In this document: positions 63,069 to 64,000 of the stretch, piece by piece
Layout: every line of letters begins with the position of its first letter
How positions within the stretch are numbered: position 1 is the first letter of the stretch
NCBI RefSeq assembly: GCF_025465545.1
Contig: NZ_JAODMK010000017.1
Coordinates: 57,120 to 121,119 of the forward strand
Reading direction: 5' to 3'
From: Naasia sp.
GTDB taxonomy: Bacteria > Actinomycetota > Actinomycetes > Actinomycetales > Microbacteriaceae
DNA: 64,000 bases
Made by a program: the position numbers and the translations under genes
The notes under the pieces: generated by a model
Seen by the model: only the letters and a program-made list of their open reading frames with translations
Databases searched by the model: none
Told to the model about the DNA's origin: nothing

Positions 63069-64000
63069 ATGCTCCTCGCCATCGACGGCGGCAACTCCAA
63101 GACCGCCGCAGTGATCCTCGACGAGTCGGGCGCGCTGCTCGCCCGCCTGGCCGGGCCGGGCAGCGGCGGAGGTCCGGCTCACGTGGCCGCCGTCGTCGGC
63201 CGGATGCTCGCCGACTGGCGTGAGGATTCGGGCGTCGACCGCGAGGTCCGCGCCTGTGTCGCGGCGCTCGCCGGACTCGACTTCGAGGAGGATGCGCCGC
63301 GCTTCGCCGCGGCGCTGGCGGCAGTCCTGCCGGTCGCCCGGATCACGGCCATCAACGACGCGCACGCCGTTCTCGCGGCCCTCGGTGAGGACGGAGTCGC
63401 GGTGATCTATGGCGCAGGCTTCAACGTGGTGGCGCGCGGGCCGCTCGGCCTCGCCACCCATCCCGCTCTCGGCTGGTCGACCGGCGAGTGGGGCGGCGGC
63501 CACGAGCTGGGACGCGAGGCCGTGCGGATCGCCTACCGGTCCGCCGACGGTCGCGGTCCCCTCTCCACGCTCGAGACCGCCGTGCTGGAGGCGACCCGGC
63601 AGCCGGACCACCGCACGCTCGCGAGGGCGATCCGCGACGGGGACGTGAGCGAGGACGCGGTGGGCCGCCTCGCGGAGCTGCTCCTTCGCGCCGCCGCGAC
63701 CGGGGACCGTGCCGCCGTCGCCACCCTCGATCGCGCGTGCCAGGAGATCGTCGAGCTCACCCTGCTCGTCAGCAGACGGGCTTTCGGACCCGACCGCATC
63801 CCGTCCGGTACGCCCGTGCTGCTCGCCGGGGGAGTGTTCCGCGACGAGGAAGCCGCCTCCCGGGTCACCGACGGCCTGGCCGCGCTGGGCTTCGCGCCCG
63901 AGAGGTTCGAGCCCGATCCGGTGATCGGTGCCGTCCGTGAGGTCTGCGCGCTGGCCGGCGTGGACGGCGGAGCGGCCGAGATGGAGCTGCTGGAGCAGGG
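63069..64000 (+). CDS. BadF/BadG/BcrA/BcrD-type kinase (N-acetylglucosamine-kinase-like), partial
   Basis: First 310 residues; runs off the window. MLLAIDGGNSKTAAVILDES gives the phosphate-1 loop of the ASKHA fold, GGPAHVAAVVGRML, VRACVAALAGLDFEEDA, VARITAINDAHAVLAAL (catalytic Asp) and VAVIYGAGFNVVARGPLG, WSTGEWGGGHELGREAV follow. Family members phosphorylate N-acetylglucosamine or related amino sugars. The substrate is inferred. The 215 bases before it hold no gene. Confidence 0.85.
   Translation, partial: MLLAIDGGNSKTAAVILDESGALLARLAGPGSGGGPAHVAAVVGRMLADWREDSGVDREVRACVAALAGLDFEEDAPRFAAALAAVLPVARITAINDAHAVLAALGEDGVAVIYGAGFNVVARGPLGLATHPALGWSTGEWGGGHELGREAVRIAYRSADGRGPLSTLETAVLEATRQPDHRTLARAIRDGDVSEDAVGRLAELLLRAAATGDRAAVATLDRACQEIVELTLLVSRRAFGPDRIPSGTPVLLAGGVFRDEEAASRVTDGLAALGFAPERFEPDPVIGAVREVCALAGVDGGAAEMELLEQ

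Overview
The window is high-GC DNA with actinobacterial hallmarks: a WhiB1-type iron-sulfur regulator, a PdtaS-type HWE histidine kinase, a resuscitation-promoting-factor protein, the HutF route of histidine breakdown, and SipW-type secretion. Gene content and style suggest a Microbacteriaceae-like soil or plant-associated actinobacterium (inference; no marker gene fixes the genus).

Layout. 0-7.7 kb is housekeeping: methylthioribose kinase/isomerase (cut by the window edge), an excisionase-type HTH protein, a SAF/CpaB-like and CpaE-like pair, aminodeoxychorismate lyase, PdtaS, WhiB1, a small membrane protein and Bcp. 7.9-9.8 kb is the scar of an integrated element: tRNA-Lys(CTT), a frameshifted integrase, a 5'-truncated cargo-gene relic and a tRNA-like fragment. 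9.8-16.2 kb is a compact hut operon (hutU, an M20 amidohydrolase, hutF, hutI) divergent from an IclR regulator. 16.2-32.3 kb is the most novel part: a BMP-type ABC importer, a GntR regulator, a 3-hydroxyacyl-CoA-dehydrogenase-like protein, a divergent second urocanase, a four-subunit complex like acetophenone carboxylase/hydantoinase (two HyuA, one small zinc protein, one HyuB), an unassigned protein and HutD.

32.5-50.0 kb is a nearly complete vitamin B6 degradation locus: IclR regulator, pyridoxamine-pyruvate aminotransferase, a dedicated BMP-type ABC importer, 4-pyridoxolactonase, pyridoxal 4-dehydrogenase, a GMC oxidase (pyridoxine 4-oxidase type), and in the opposite operon the ring monooxygenase, the class II aldolase-fold decarboxylase, the FHMPC dehydrogenase and the acetamidomethylenesuccinate hydrolase. 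Together these take pyridoxine/pyridoxamine to succinic semialdehyde, acetate, ammonia and CO2. Only 4-pyridoxate dehydrogenase has no clear gene.

50-64 kb is cell-surface and general genes: Rpf-LysM protein behind a possible MtrA box, a ThuA-domain protein, a TasA/SipW-type surface-protein operon with a 993-residue LamG/PKD/Fn3/ricin-lectin protein, two CrcB fluoride channels, an SRPBCC protein, a fused relic of a PuuD-type amidase and a short-chain dehydrogenase, an MscS channel, and the start of a BadF/BadG-type sugar kinase.

The two catabolic regions each pair a regulator with shared repeated promoter motifs: a 19-bp near-identical element in front of the importer and the second urocanase in the 16-32 kb region, and TTCTC(A/G)TA elements at three promoters of the B6 region.
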